7,277 nt of DNA from Prolixibacteraceae bacterium (GTDB lineage Bacteria; Bacteroidota; Bacteroidia; Bacteroidales; Prolixibacteraceae). Shown here piece by piece: positions 1 to 6,393 of this stretch (its first letter is position 1; every line of letters begins with the position of its first letter). The notes under the pieces are model-generated. The model saw nothing but the letters and a program-made list of their open reading frames with translations. It searched no databases and had not been told where the DNA came from. The position numbers and the translations under genes are program-made. Location: NCBI GenBank assembly GCA_016931875.1, contig JAFGDX010000296.1, positions 1-7,277 on the forward strand, in the 5' to 3' direction.

Positions 1-55
1 ATTGTTTCTAGTTTTCTGTTTTCTGAACATTGTTTAATTGTTTTCATGGCTTTGA

Positions 56-84
56 GGCAGCTTGTAGAAGCTGCCTTTTTTTTT
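56..84 (+). terminator. Intrinsic terminator, plus strand
   Basis: A perfect 8-bp stem (GGCAGCTT at 56-63, AAGCTGCC at 68-75) with a 4-nt loop (GTAG) is followed directly by nine T residues at 76-84. This is a textbook rho-independent terminator reading rightward. No gene lies to its left in the window, so it should end a plus-strand transcript that starts outside the left edge. There is no T-tract on the other side, so it would not act well on the minus strand. Confidence 0.8.
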
Positions 85-96
85 GCCTCCAACCAA

Positions 97-128
97 ACAA
101 AAAAACCCGTCATTGCTGACAGGTTTTT
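97..128 (-). terminator. Intrinsic terminator of the minus-strand operon
   Basis: Read on the minus strand, AAAAACCTGTCA and TGACGGGTTTTT form a 12-bp stem with one G-U wobble around a GCAA loop, a GNRA-type tetraloop. A run of seven T residues covers the 3' end of the stem and its tail. It lies about 25 nt past the stop codon of the small membrane protein gene at 153-398, which makes it the natural end of the five-gene operon. A plus-strand transcript would form the same stem with one A/C mismatch and a short T run, so weak bidirectional action is possible. Confidence 0.75.
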
Positions 129-152
129 CACTCACTTTCAATAACTTGATTT

Positions 153-398
153 TTACTTTTTCTTTTTCCGAAGAATTAGAAAAGCAACAACAGCAATTAC
201 AACCACTGCAACAATTATAATTACAGTAGTGTTTGAACCGGAAGCGCTTTCAGCTCCAGCCAGAGCATCCTGTTGAAGATAAGAACTGTCCTGGATGTTG
301 AGGTTGTCAATGTAAGTTCCTTCATCCTGTGCCAAAAGGTTTGGCATTCTCAATAAAATGAGAATCACAAATGCTGAAATCTTTTTTAAAATTTTCAT
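153..398 (-). CDS. Small secreted bitopic membrane protein, unknown function
   Basis: This 81-residue protein is not recognised as a named family. Residues 1-23 look like a Sec signal peptide: a basic start (MKILKK), a hydrophobic core, and a likely cleavage after A23 in NLLA-QDEG. Residues 24-58 form a short acidic, Ser/Asn/Gln-rich stretch. Residues 59-76 are a strong membrane helix made mostly of I, V and A, followed by RKKKK at the C-terminus. The predicted form is therefore a type I anchored micro-protein with about 35 residues in the periplasm and a basic tail in the cytoplasm. The ATG lies 11 nt after the stop of the GT39-like gene, and the gene is the last of the operon, just before the terminator at 97-128. 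It could be an accessory subunit or regulator of the membrane glycosyltransferase; that is inference from position only. The two distinct hydrophobic ends and the operon spacing argue that it is a real gene. Confidence 0.8.
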   Translation of the reverse strand: MKILKKISAFVILILLRMPNLLAQDEGTYIDNLNIQDSSYLQQDALAGAESASGSNTTVIIIVAVVVIAVVAFLILRKKKK

Positions 399-409
399 GT
401 CACAAATTT

Positions 410-2356
410 TTAGTTTATACCTAATTTTTCTTTCACTGCTGCCAGTAAAGGGGCTGCCGGTTTGTATCTTTGATTCACCTCAATCAATTCTTCCAATGTT
501 GCATACGATTCGCTGTACCGTTGTTCATCAAAAAGTTGCTGGGCTTCCAAAAGATAAAATGGCTCGTACCGTGGATAAATTTCCCGGCCTTTTTGTATGT
601 ATTTTTTAACATTTTCATTTTCACCCTGAAACAGACTCAATTTCGCAAGTTCAACCAGAAGCCACACATTTTGCGGATCGGCTTCGAGCGAATGCTCCAA
701 TAATTTTCTGGCCTCCACGAAATTGTATTTTTTTGCCTCAATGATACCTTCATAATCATCCTTGCTTTTCCTTATTAACAAAACAGCAATCGGATTTTCT
801 TTATGGAAATAGGTTTTTATTTCTGAAGTCGATTGCCATGTATTATTTTTCAACAGGAACGGATGAATATAATTTATTCCAAAAATGGCGTAATCCCAAT
901 CCTGAGTACTCCGTTCCAGGTATTTTACATAGGTGTATTTTACATTTGGCAAACCATCAAAATAATTGGAAAGATTGCAATTGGAAGCAATGGTAACTTT
1001 ATTATCTCCAATCATTTCCTTTAACAAATCAGCAGGTTCTTTTATTCCGTGGAAATAATAATCATATTCAAAATTACCCCAGGCCCCCTTGTTTCCTCCG
1101 ACCAGAGCGTTAAAATAAATATAATCGGCCGGGAAAGTTTTTGCCTGGTGTGTTACCGGCAATATCATCAAAATAAAAAAGAGTGCTGTACCGGTATATT
1201 TCAAAACGGGTTTTATATTCAGTTTAAAAAACCGGAACAACCCGATGGAGGCAATAACTGCCAGTGGGGGTAAAACAAAAAGCAACTGACGAATACCGCT
1301 GTAAAGATTTGATTTTATCAAAATAACATAAACCACCGGGAAAAGAAAACTGAAACCCATTAAAACCTCGGGCAGGCGGGTAGTTAAATTCTGTTTCCAT
1401 TTTGTTTTGAACAGCAATATGGTGTAAAGAAATATTCCGGCGATAACAAATTCGGGTGTTGAAATTAACAACCACTTTGGCAAATAAAACCAGGGAAGTT
1501 GGGTGCTCCACACCAAATTACCCTCAAAAATCTGACGGATACTGACTTTGTAGTGCTCCATCACCTGCAAACTTTCCAGAGGATTTTCAAAAACGTTTTG
1601 CAAGGCAAAGGGCCAAAATAATAATGCGGCAAAATAACCTATTACAGCAATTAAAATTAACTGACCCGTTAGCCTGACAAAACAAGGTTTAGTTGAAACG
1701 ATATGTTTAAGTTCAAAAGGCTTCGCAATAAAATACAAAGTGCCAAAAAGCGCGAGGTAAGCAAATAAAATTACCCCTCCAATCCTGACTGAAGAGGTAA
1801 AAGCAATAGCTGCTCCAAGCAGGATTGCGGTTTTCCATTCCGGTTTTGGCAATTCTTTCAGATACCTGGTTATCATGTAAATACCCGCCATATACCCGGT
1901 TGCAAAGGGTATATCTTTTAAATTCCCAAACGCCTGACCAAACAAGCGTGGCATAAAAAGCAATGTTAATACTGTAACCACAGAAACCCCATATGAGCCA
2001 CTTAACTGATGGGCAACTATTCCGGAAAAAAGACACAACAGCCAGAAAAAAAATGCCCCTGTGTAGTGCCGCACTAAAAATTCATCCTCAAACGAAAATA
2101 TGCGGTTAATGAGCGCTGTAAAATTATCAACCGACTGGCCGTAATATTTCAGGTTGGTAACAGGTGTATCCAGGCACGATTGATCTTCACCTCCTGTAAA
2201 ATACCAGTTAACAACTTTTTTTGCGTGTGGATAATGCAACTGCTCATCAACATTTACCGCTGCACCAGGGGCCAAAACAAATAAAACCACTGCTACCAAA
2301 AGTAATGCGGCAAAAAAAGCCAACCGTGGCTGCACTATATCCAACTGCCTACTCAT
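410..2356 (-). CDS. GT39-like membrane glycosyltransferase with C-terminal TPR region
   Basis: This 648-residue polytopic membrane protein resembles the GT39/ArnT (PMT-like GT-C) glycosyltransferases, which use a polyprenyl-phosphate-linked sugar and transfer it on the periplasmic side. A first membrane helix (about 11-32) is followed by an acidic pair, D37-E38, in the first outer loop, where GT-C enzymes carry their catalytic Asp/Glu. A conserved-looking stretch at 134-152 reads FMPRLFGQAF then GNLKDIPFA. Several more hydrophobic helices follow up to about residue 400. A soluble part then carries a FNALVGG-GAWGNFEYDYY segment typical of this family. Residues 533-648 are helical and TPR-like (for example NFVEARKLLEHSLEADPQN and RYSESYATLEELIEVN). 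Its ATG overlaps the end of the GT2 gene by 8 nt (ATGAGTAG), suggesting translational coupling. The partner GT2 probably supplies its lipid-linked sugar. Sugar and acceptor cannot be told from sequence. Confidence 0.85.
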   Translation of the reverse strand: MSRQLDIVQPRLAFFAALLLVAVVLFVLAPGAAVNVDEQLHYPHAKKVVNWYFTGGEDQSCLDTPVTNLKYYGQSVDNFTALINRIFSFEDEFLVRHYTGAFFFWLLCLFSGIVAHQLSGSYGVSVVTVLTLLFMPRLFGQAFGNLKDIPFATGYMAGIYMITRYLKELPKPEWKTAILLGAAIAFTSSVRIGGVILFAYLALFGTLYFIAKPFELKHIVSTKPCFVRLTGQLILIAVIGYFAALLFWPFALQNVFENPLESLQVMEHYKVSIRQIFEGNLVWSTQLPWFYLPKWLLISTPEFVIAGIFLYTILLFKTKWKQNLTTRLPEVLMGFSFLFPVVYVILIKSNLYSGIRQLLFVLPPLAVIASIGLFRFFKLNIKPVLKYTGTALFFILMILPVTHQAKTFPADYIYFNALVGGNKGAWGNFEYDYYFHGIKEPADLLKEMIGDNKVTIASNCNLSNYFDGLPNVKYTYVKYLERSTQDWDYAIFGINYIHPFLLKNNTWQSTSEIKTYFHKENPIAVLLIRKSKDDYEGIIEAKKYNFVEARKLLEHSLEADPQNVWLLVELAKLSLFQGENENVKKYIQKGREIYPRYEPFYLLEAQQLFDEQRYSESYATLEELIEVNQRYKPAAPLLAAVKEKLGIN

Positions 2357-3263
2357 AAAATTCTTTTACAAAATAAATCGGGCGGTTTTGGACTTCTTTA
2401 AAAATCCGGTAAATATACTCGCCAATAATCCCCAAAAAAGTGAGTTGCACCGAACCAAAAAAACTAATAGCCAAAAAAGTTGAAGACCATCCGGTTGGCG
2501 CAAATCCAATAAATTTTGAGACGACGGTGTAGATTATTGCTGCCAGAAAAACAAAAACCCCGGTTATCCCCAGATATAAACACAACTTTATGGGCCATTT
2601 TGAAAAAGAATAAATTGCATCGGCGGCCAGTGCAAACAGTTTTTTCCTGCTCATTTTTGCCTCCCCTTCCAACCGTTCCGGGCGATCGTAAAAAATGCTC
2701 GCCTGTTTAAACCCGATAAAGCTCCGAATGCCAGGCAAATAACGGTTTCTTTCAGCAAACTTAAGAATCGCATCGTGTGCATTCCTGTTCATAATACAGA
2801 AATTTCCTGCATTTGCAATCTGTTTGTCTTCGGTTATACTGCTAAATATTTTATGAAAGATGTTGATGTACAACTTTTTTGTAAACTTCTCGTTTCGTTG
2901 TTCGCGTATGGCGGTTACAATGTCAGCCTTTTTCTCCCGCAGGGTTTTATACAATACCGGAATTAGCTCGGGAGGATCCTGAAAGTCTCCGTCCATCATA
3001 ATGATGTATTCCCCTTTTACATGTTCAAGCCCTGCGGTAAGTGCAGCCTGAAGCCCAAAATTCCTGGAAAGGGAAACTACTTTAAGCTGTTTGTTGTTTT
3101 TTTTGAATTCCAGCAATCTCGAAAGCGTTGAGTCGCTGCTTCCGTCGTCAACACACACCACCTCAAATAATTCGCCCAATGAACCAAGATGCATAAAAAC
3201 CTCGGTTAGTAAACGATCAACCAGAACGTTTTCATTATAAAGCGGTATGACAACAGAAATCAT
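2349..3263 (-). CDS. GT2 polyprenyl-phosphate glycosyltransferase (GtrB/DPM1-like)
   Basis: This 304-residue enzyme should move a sugar from a nucleotide donor to undecaprenyl (polyprenyl) phosphate at the inner face of the cytoplasmic membrane. The GT-A domain starts at once with ISVVIPLYNEN. Nucleotide-sugar and metal motifs are VDDGSSDST (38-46), SRNFG (66-70) and MDGDFQDPPE (90-99). Further family marks are NRYLPGIRSFIGF (173-185) and R-x-GEAKMSRKKLF (197-210). Two membrane helices follow (about 226-248 and 260-284), then GEYIYRIFKEVQNRP, the usual end of GtrB/ArnC/DPM1-type proteins; the length is also usual. An in-frame ATG 60 nt upstream (3323) would overlap the preceding gene by 50 nt and add residues unlike the family, so the ATG at 3263, 10 nt after the previous stop, is preferred. 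The end overlaps the GT39-like gene by 8 nt. The sugar is not determined; a glucose, mannose or aminoarabinose type would all fit. Confidence 0.9.
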   Translation of the reverse strand: MISVVIPLYNENVLVDRLLTEVFMHLGSLGELFEVVCVDDGSSDSTLSRLLEFKKNNKQLKVVSLSRNFGLQAALTAGLEHVKGEYIIMMDGDFQDPPELIPVLYKTLREKKADIVTAIREQRNEKFTKKLYINIFHKIFSSITEDKQIANAGNFCIMNRNAHDAILKFAERNRYLPGIRSFIGFKQASIFYDRPERLEGEAKMSRKKLFALAADAIYSFSKWPIKLCLYLGITGVFVFLAAIIYTVVSKFIGFAPTGWSSTFLAISFFGSVQLTFLGIIGEYIYRIFKEVQNRPIYFVKEFYE

Positions 3264-3273
3264 TTCTTCATAT

Positions 3274-4614
3274 TTAAGTTTTATGCTGAATACCGGGAAC
3301 GGGTACCGGGAATTCCATATCAACCTCTCCCATTACATATTGTTCCGGCCCCAACCTTTCAGTAGAGTTTAACATTTCCTCCCATTCAACTTTCCTGCCG
3401 GTGTAGGCTGCCGTTCTTCCCATAATTGCCGTTAATGTTGAAACAGCTGTTCTCTCGGCCTCAACAACCGGTGTATTTGTCCGGATGGCCGTTACCAAAT
3501 GAATGTGTTCCTGAATATACGGTGAAACTTTTACAACATCCGTGGACTTTCCATCCTTATTTTTGGGATATTCGTATTGCCATTTCACTGAACCATCAAG
3601 GTTGTATATCGTATTTTTGCAATTTGTATAGCCTTCGGTTCCCATAACCAGTTCGCCGAGTGTATTTGCACAACCATCCATTTGCCTCGACATGCTGTGA
3701 GAACAAACTCCGTTGCCATAATCAAAATCAATGCTGAAAAAGTCATACTGATCACCCGTCAGCCGGTGATGTCGCCCTCCAAATCCAATGGCGCTTTCCG
3801 GTTGTTTTCCTACAAACCAGTTTACAATATCGATGTTGTGCACATGCGTATCCAGAATATGATCGCCACATAGCCAGCAGAAGTTATTCCAGTTACGCAA
3901 CATATATTCCATATCGCTCCAGCCTTCTTCCCGGGTTCTGAACCACACATGCGATTGCAACCACCATGCTTTTGCCGATATAATTTCACCCAGGGCCCCC
4001 GAAGCAACTTGTTTGTATGTGTCCAGATAATCGCGCTGATGGCGCCTTTGCGTACCGGTTATTACTGTTAGCCCCATATTTTCGGCCTTTTTTGCCGTAG
4101 CAATAACACGCCGTGCCCCCACCGGGTCAACACAAACCGGTTTCTCCATAAACACATTCTTTTTGGCCTGCACACAAGCATCAAAATGTTCCGGACGAAA
4201 ATGTGGAGGGGTAGCAAGAATTACAATGTCTACATCTGTTTCCAGCAATTTTTTATAGGCATCAAAACCCGAAAAACAGTTATTTTCGGGAACCTCTACA
4301 TTTTGCTTTTGCAATTTGCTTCTGCAATCCCAAACTTTATCTTCAAAAACATCGGCCAGAGCTATCAATTCCAAATTATCGCCGGCCGATAAAAAATTCA
4401 GCGCTGCCCCGGTTCCACGGTTGCCACAACCCACCAAACCTGCGCGTAATGTTTCCCCATCAGGCGCTTTATCGAGCAATGGCGGAAAGTCATAATCAAC
4501 TGTTTTATGTTTTTTATTACAGGAATTAAGAACACTAATTCCCGCTATACCAGCGGCTCCAATTAAGGCAGATTTTTCAAGAAAATTCCTGCGGGATAGT
4601 TGATTTTTCTCCAT
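3274..4614 (-). CDS. Tat-exported Gfo/Idh/MocA family oxidoreductase, probable lipoprotein
   Basis: This 446-residue protein is an NAD(P)-dependent oxidoreductase of the Gfo/Idh/MocA family, which mostly acts on sugars, inositols and their derivatives. Its N-terminus has a twin-arginine signal (LSRRNFLEKSA), a hydrophobic stretch and a lipobox-like LNSC with Cys at residue 32, so export folded through Tat and lipid attachment are likely. The Rossmann part shows GCGNRG (62-67), the family motif EKP (157-159) and the LDTHVHNID segment (254-262), where the catalytic His usually lies. Both cofactor and substrate motifs appear intact. A GTG at 4626 opens the same frame 12 nt earlier and would add MLNS; the ATG at 4614 is preferred because it puts the twin arginines near the N-terminus and leaves an 18-nt gap to the previous gene. 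The downstream GT2 gene starts 10 nt after its stop. The substrate is unknown; the operon suggests a glycan or sugar outside the cytoplasm (inference). Confidence 0.9.
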   Translation of the reverse strand: MEKNQLSRRNFLEKSALIGAAGIAGISVLNSCNKKHKTVDYDFPPLLDKAPDGETLRAGLVGCGNRGTGAALNFLSAGDNLELIALADVFEDKVWDCRSKLQKQNVEVPENNCFSGFDAYKKLLETDVDIVILATPPHFRPEHFDACVQAKKNVFMEKPVCVDPVGARRVIATAKKAENMGLTVITGTQRRHQRDYLDTYKQVASGALGEIISAKAWWLQSHVWFRTREEGWSDMEYMLRNWNNFCWLCGDHILDTHVHNIDIVNWFVGKQPESAIGFGGRHHRLTGDQYDFFSIDFDYGNGVCSHSMSRQMDGCANTLGELVMGTEGYTNCKNTIYNLDGSVKWQYEYPKNKDGKSTDVVKVSPYIQEHIHLVTAIRTNTPVVEAERTAVSTLTAIMGRTAAYTGRKVEWEEMLNSTERLGPEQYVMGEVDMEFPVPVPGIQHKT

Positions 4615-4632
4615 ACTATTTAACACTTTCTT

Positions 4633-6132
4633 TTATTCAAAATCGTTAGGGTCAAACTCACAAATCACACGAAATCCTACATTTTTACAGTCGGAATACC
4701 ACCAGATACTTTTGGGTATCTGCGGGTCGGTTACCAACCATTCTGTGGTTTTTGTAAAATCGCGCCGCGCCACCCGTAAATCTTTTGCCGAATTGTTGTA
4801 CGAACCTCCCCTGACAACATGTTCTTCACCGTTTCGTGGCCCGCGCGGATTTTTAATAATTCCCTGCGGATATTTGCCATACACCTGCGGATCATAATAA
4901 TCCAGACAAAATTCAGCTACATTGCCCAGCATATTTTTTAACCCGAATGGATTTGGTTTAACTTTATCCGGAGTTTGAGTTTTATACGGGCTGTTTTCCT
5001 GATATATTGCATATGAATTAATTACCGTGGTATCAACCCCAAATATTTTCTTAAAAAATCCGTTGTTTTCATAATCTTGTGGCTCACCTTCAAAGAAGTA
5101 GGTTCCTTGTGTCCCGCCCCGGGCCGCATATTCCCATTCAGCTTCTGTAGGTAATCGGTACGTTTTCCCGGTAATACTGCTAAGCCATCTGCAATAGGTT
5201 TCAGCGCCATGAAAACTCATGGTAATTGCCGGGCGACTTCCCTTTCCCCACCCCTGATCGGGTGCTCCCCAGGGAGGTGTCGCTCCGGTAATTCCATCTA
5301 CGTCTTGATTTGTCTCCAACTCTGCTTCTTTTCGTCCCTGAGAACTGGTTGCATTAAAAAATGCAAGATACTCATCCCAGGTTACCTCCACTTCAGCCAT
5401 CCAAAAACTGTCAACCGCAACTTCCCGAACGGGCCCCTCATCCATCTGCCGGTAAGCTTCAGATGCCGGGCTTCCCATTTTAAACTGGCCTCCGGGAATG
5501 GCAACCATCTTGAATGAAACCGAAGTTTCCGGTATTCTTTCAACAAAGTCGGAGAACGTATTTATTTTAGTTGGATGTTGGTAAATTTCTTTATTTTCAG
5601 TTATTTGATCTTCAACCATTGTTAAACCGGTTTCTCCCCTGTAGTGCCCGATATTAAGATGGCATTTTAAACATGAAGTAGATTCCGGATCCCTTAAATA
5701 TTTCAAATGCGACTCGCTTCCCAACTGATTTAATGTGGACGGAAATAAATTTGTGTGACACTTTTTACAACCATCTTCATAAACAAATCTTCCGGCAGCT
5801 TCTATCGTTCTTTTATCTTCCCAGCCAATCTCATCCGCATCTTTGGTCATGTACACTACCAGGTCGTGAAACCCGTGATAAGCTTTCCGGGTAAGGAAAC
5901 GAACTTTTTGATCTTCAGGCGGCAAATGACAATCAACACAATTTACAGAAACCCCGCTGGGTGTATTATGATGTGCTGAAAGTTTCCAGGTCGCATCCGC
6001 ATGCGGATGAACATGGCATGATGCACACGATTCATTTGTTGATGTATAATGAACCACTTTATTAAAAGCAGTTAGTAAAAAAATAAATGTCAATCCTCCC
6101 GCAATAAAAATCAAATAATATTTCCGCTTCAC
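4633..6132 (-). CDS. Tetrahaem NapC/NrfH-like cytochrome c fused to SUMF1-fold domain
   Basis: This 499-residue protein joins two modules. Residues 5-24 are a membrane anchor. Four CxxCH haem c sites follow: CASCH (36-40), CVDCH (65-69), CKKCH (122-126) and CLKCH (154-158). The anchor, four haems and the CVDCHLPP context resemble NapC/NirT/NrfH quinol dehydrogenases, which pass electrons from menaquinol to periplasmic partners. Residues 206-494 form a SUMF1/FGE-type (C-type-lectin-like) domain, with IPGGQFKMGS (212-221), YRLPTEAEWEYAARGG (325-340), MLGNVAEF (401-408), VVRGGSY (439-445) and NVGFRV (484-489). The two cysteines that formylglycine-generating enzymes carry just after RGGS are absent (YNNSAKDLRVARR instead), so sulfatase activation is unlikely. 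The frame opens with GTG at 6132; an in-frame TAA lies three codons upstream, so no earlier start is possible, and the anchor would be lost with a later one. It is the first gene of the operon, with the Gfo/Idh gene 18 nt behind it. The true role of the SUMF1 half is unknown. Confidence 0.88.
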   Translation of the reverse strand: MKRKYYLIFIAGGLTFIFLLTAFNKVVHYTSTNESCASCHVHPHADATWKLSAHHNTPSGVSVNCVDCHLPPEDQKVRFLTRKAYHGFHDLVVYMTKDADEIGWEDKRTIEAAGRFVYEDGCKKCHTNLFPSTLNQLGSESHLKYLRDPESTSCLKCHLNIGHYRGETGLTMVEDQITENKEIYQHPTKINTFSDFVERIPETSVSFKMVAIPGGQFKMGSPASEAYRQMDEGPVREVAVDSFWMAEVEVTWDEYLAFFNATSSQGRKEAELETNQDVDGITGATPPWGAPDQGWGKGSRPAITMSFHGAETYCRWLSSITGKTYRLPTEAEWEYAARGGTQGTYFFEGEPQDYENNGFFKKIFGVDTTVINSYAIYQENSPYKTQTPDKVKPNPFGLKNMLGNVAEFCLDYYDPQVYGKYPQGIIKNPRGPRNGEEHVVRGGSYNNSAKDLRVARRDFTKTTEWLVTDPQIPKSIWWYSDCKNVGFRVICEFDPNDFE

Positions 6133-6164
6133 CTGGTTTTATTTCATTTCACATTTATTGGGCA

Positions 6165-6172
6165 CAAGTATA
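6165..6172 (-). promoter_or_regulatory. Possible -7 element of the operon promoter
   Basis: On the minus strand the sequence reads TATACTTG, one base away from the Bacteroidota -7 consensus TAnnTTTG, and sits 32 nt before the GTG start of the cytochrome-SUMF1 gene. A TTG trinucleotide at 6188-6190 (minus strand) lies 15 nt further upstream, somewhat closer than the usual -33 spacing. The position suits the five-gene operon, but the match is imperfect and the region is AT-rich, so chance is a real alternative. Confidence 0.3.
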
Positions 6173-6227
6173 AGCTGATGCTATTAGCAACTCATTAATA
6201 AAACTGGTAACTGATGTTTATTTTTGT

Positions 6228-6244
6228 ATTAATTTAAAATTAAT
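6228..6244. repeat. AT-only inverted repeat in the divergent promoter region
   Basis: ATTAATTT (6228-6235) and its exact reverse complement AAATTAAT (6237-6244) flank a single A. It lies between the operon and the gene at 6394, where an operator shared by both sides could sit. All bases are A or T and the surroundings are equally AT-rich, so this may be chance; the symmetry is the only support. Confidence 0.3.
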
Positions 6245-6328
6245 TTGTAAACTAAAATATTTGATTTAAAATGATTTATATAATTAATACATTTTCATAA
6301 AAAAAATCTCACTTCCTAAAAAATTATA

Positions 6329-6336
6329 TATATTTG
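6329..6336 (+). promoter_or_regulatory. Probable -7 promoter element for the gene at 6394
   Basis: TATATTTG matches the Bacteroidota -7 consensus TAnnTTTG exactly. A transcript starting a few bases downstream would have a leader of roughly 50 nt before the ATG at 6394, which is ordinary. No clear TTTG or TTG is seen at the -33 distance, so this is half a promoter by sequence. The leader has no Shine-Dalgarno-like sequence, as is common in this phylum. Confidence 0.45.
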
Positions 6337-6393
6337 GGTTTAAAATAATAAAAAATTAAGTGGTAAACCTTACACCTATAGTACTTAAATTTT

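Noticed and set aside
153..240. PEP-CTERM or LPxTG sorting signal at the end of the small membrane protein
   Set aside because: The helix and basic tail fit, but neither the PEP nor the LPxTG motif stands before the helix, and no exosortase or sortase gene is in the window.
3264..3323. Twenty-residue N-terminal extension of the GT2 protein from the ATG at 3323
   Set aside because: It would overlap the oxidoreductase gene by 50 nt, and the family normally begins right at the ISVVIPLYNE strand.
4615..4626. GTG start four codons before the chosen ATG of the Gfo/Idh gene
   Set aside because: The ATG at 4614 gives the usual short N-terminal region before the twin arginines. The GTG cannot be excluded but has no better ribosome binding site.
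5209..5517. Plus-strand open frame of 102 codons inside the cytochrome-SUMF1 gene
   Set aside because: It lies wholly antisense to a clear domain-bearing gene, and its product has no signal, repeat or recognisable motif. Other antisense frames at 358-609, 1049-1273 and 3426-3647 were dropped for the same reason.
6219..6226. TATTTTTG on the plus strand as a second -7 element for the gene at 6394
   Set aside because: It fits TAnnTTTG, but would leave a leader of about 160 nt and has no -33 partner; T-rich matches are expected by chance in this region.
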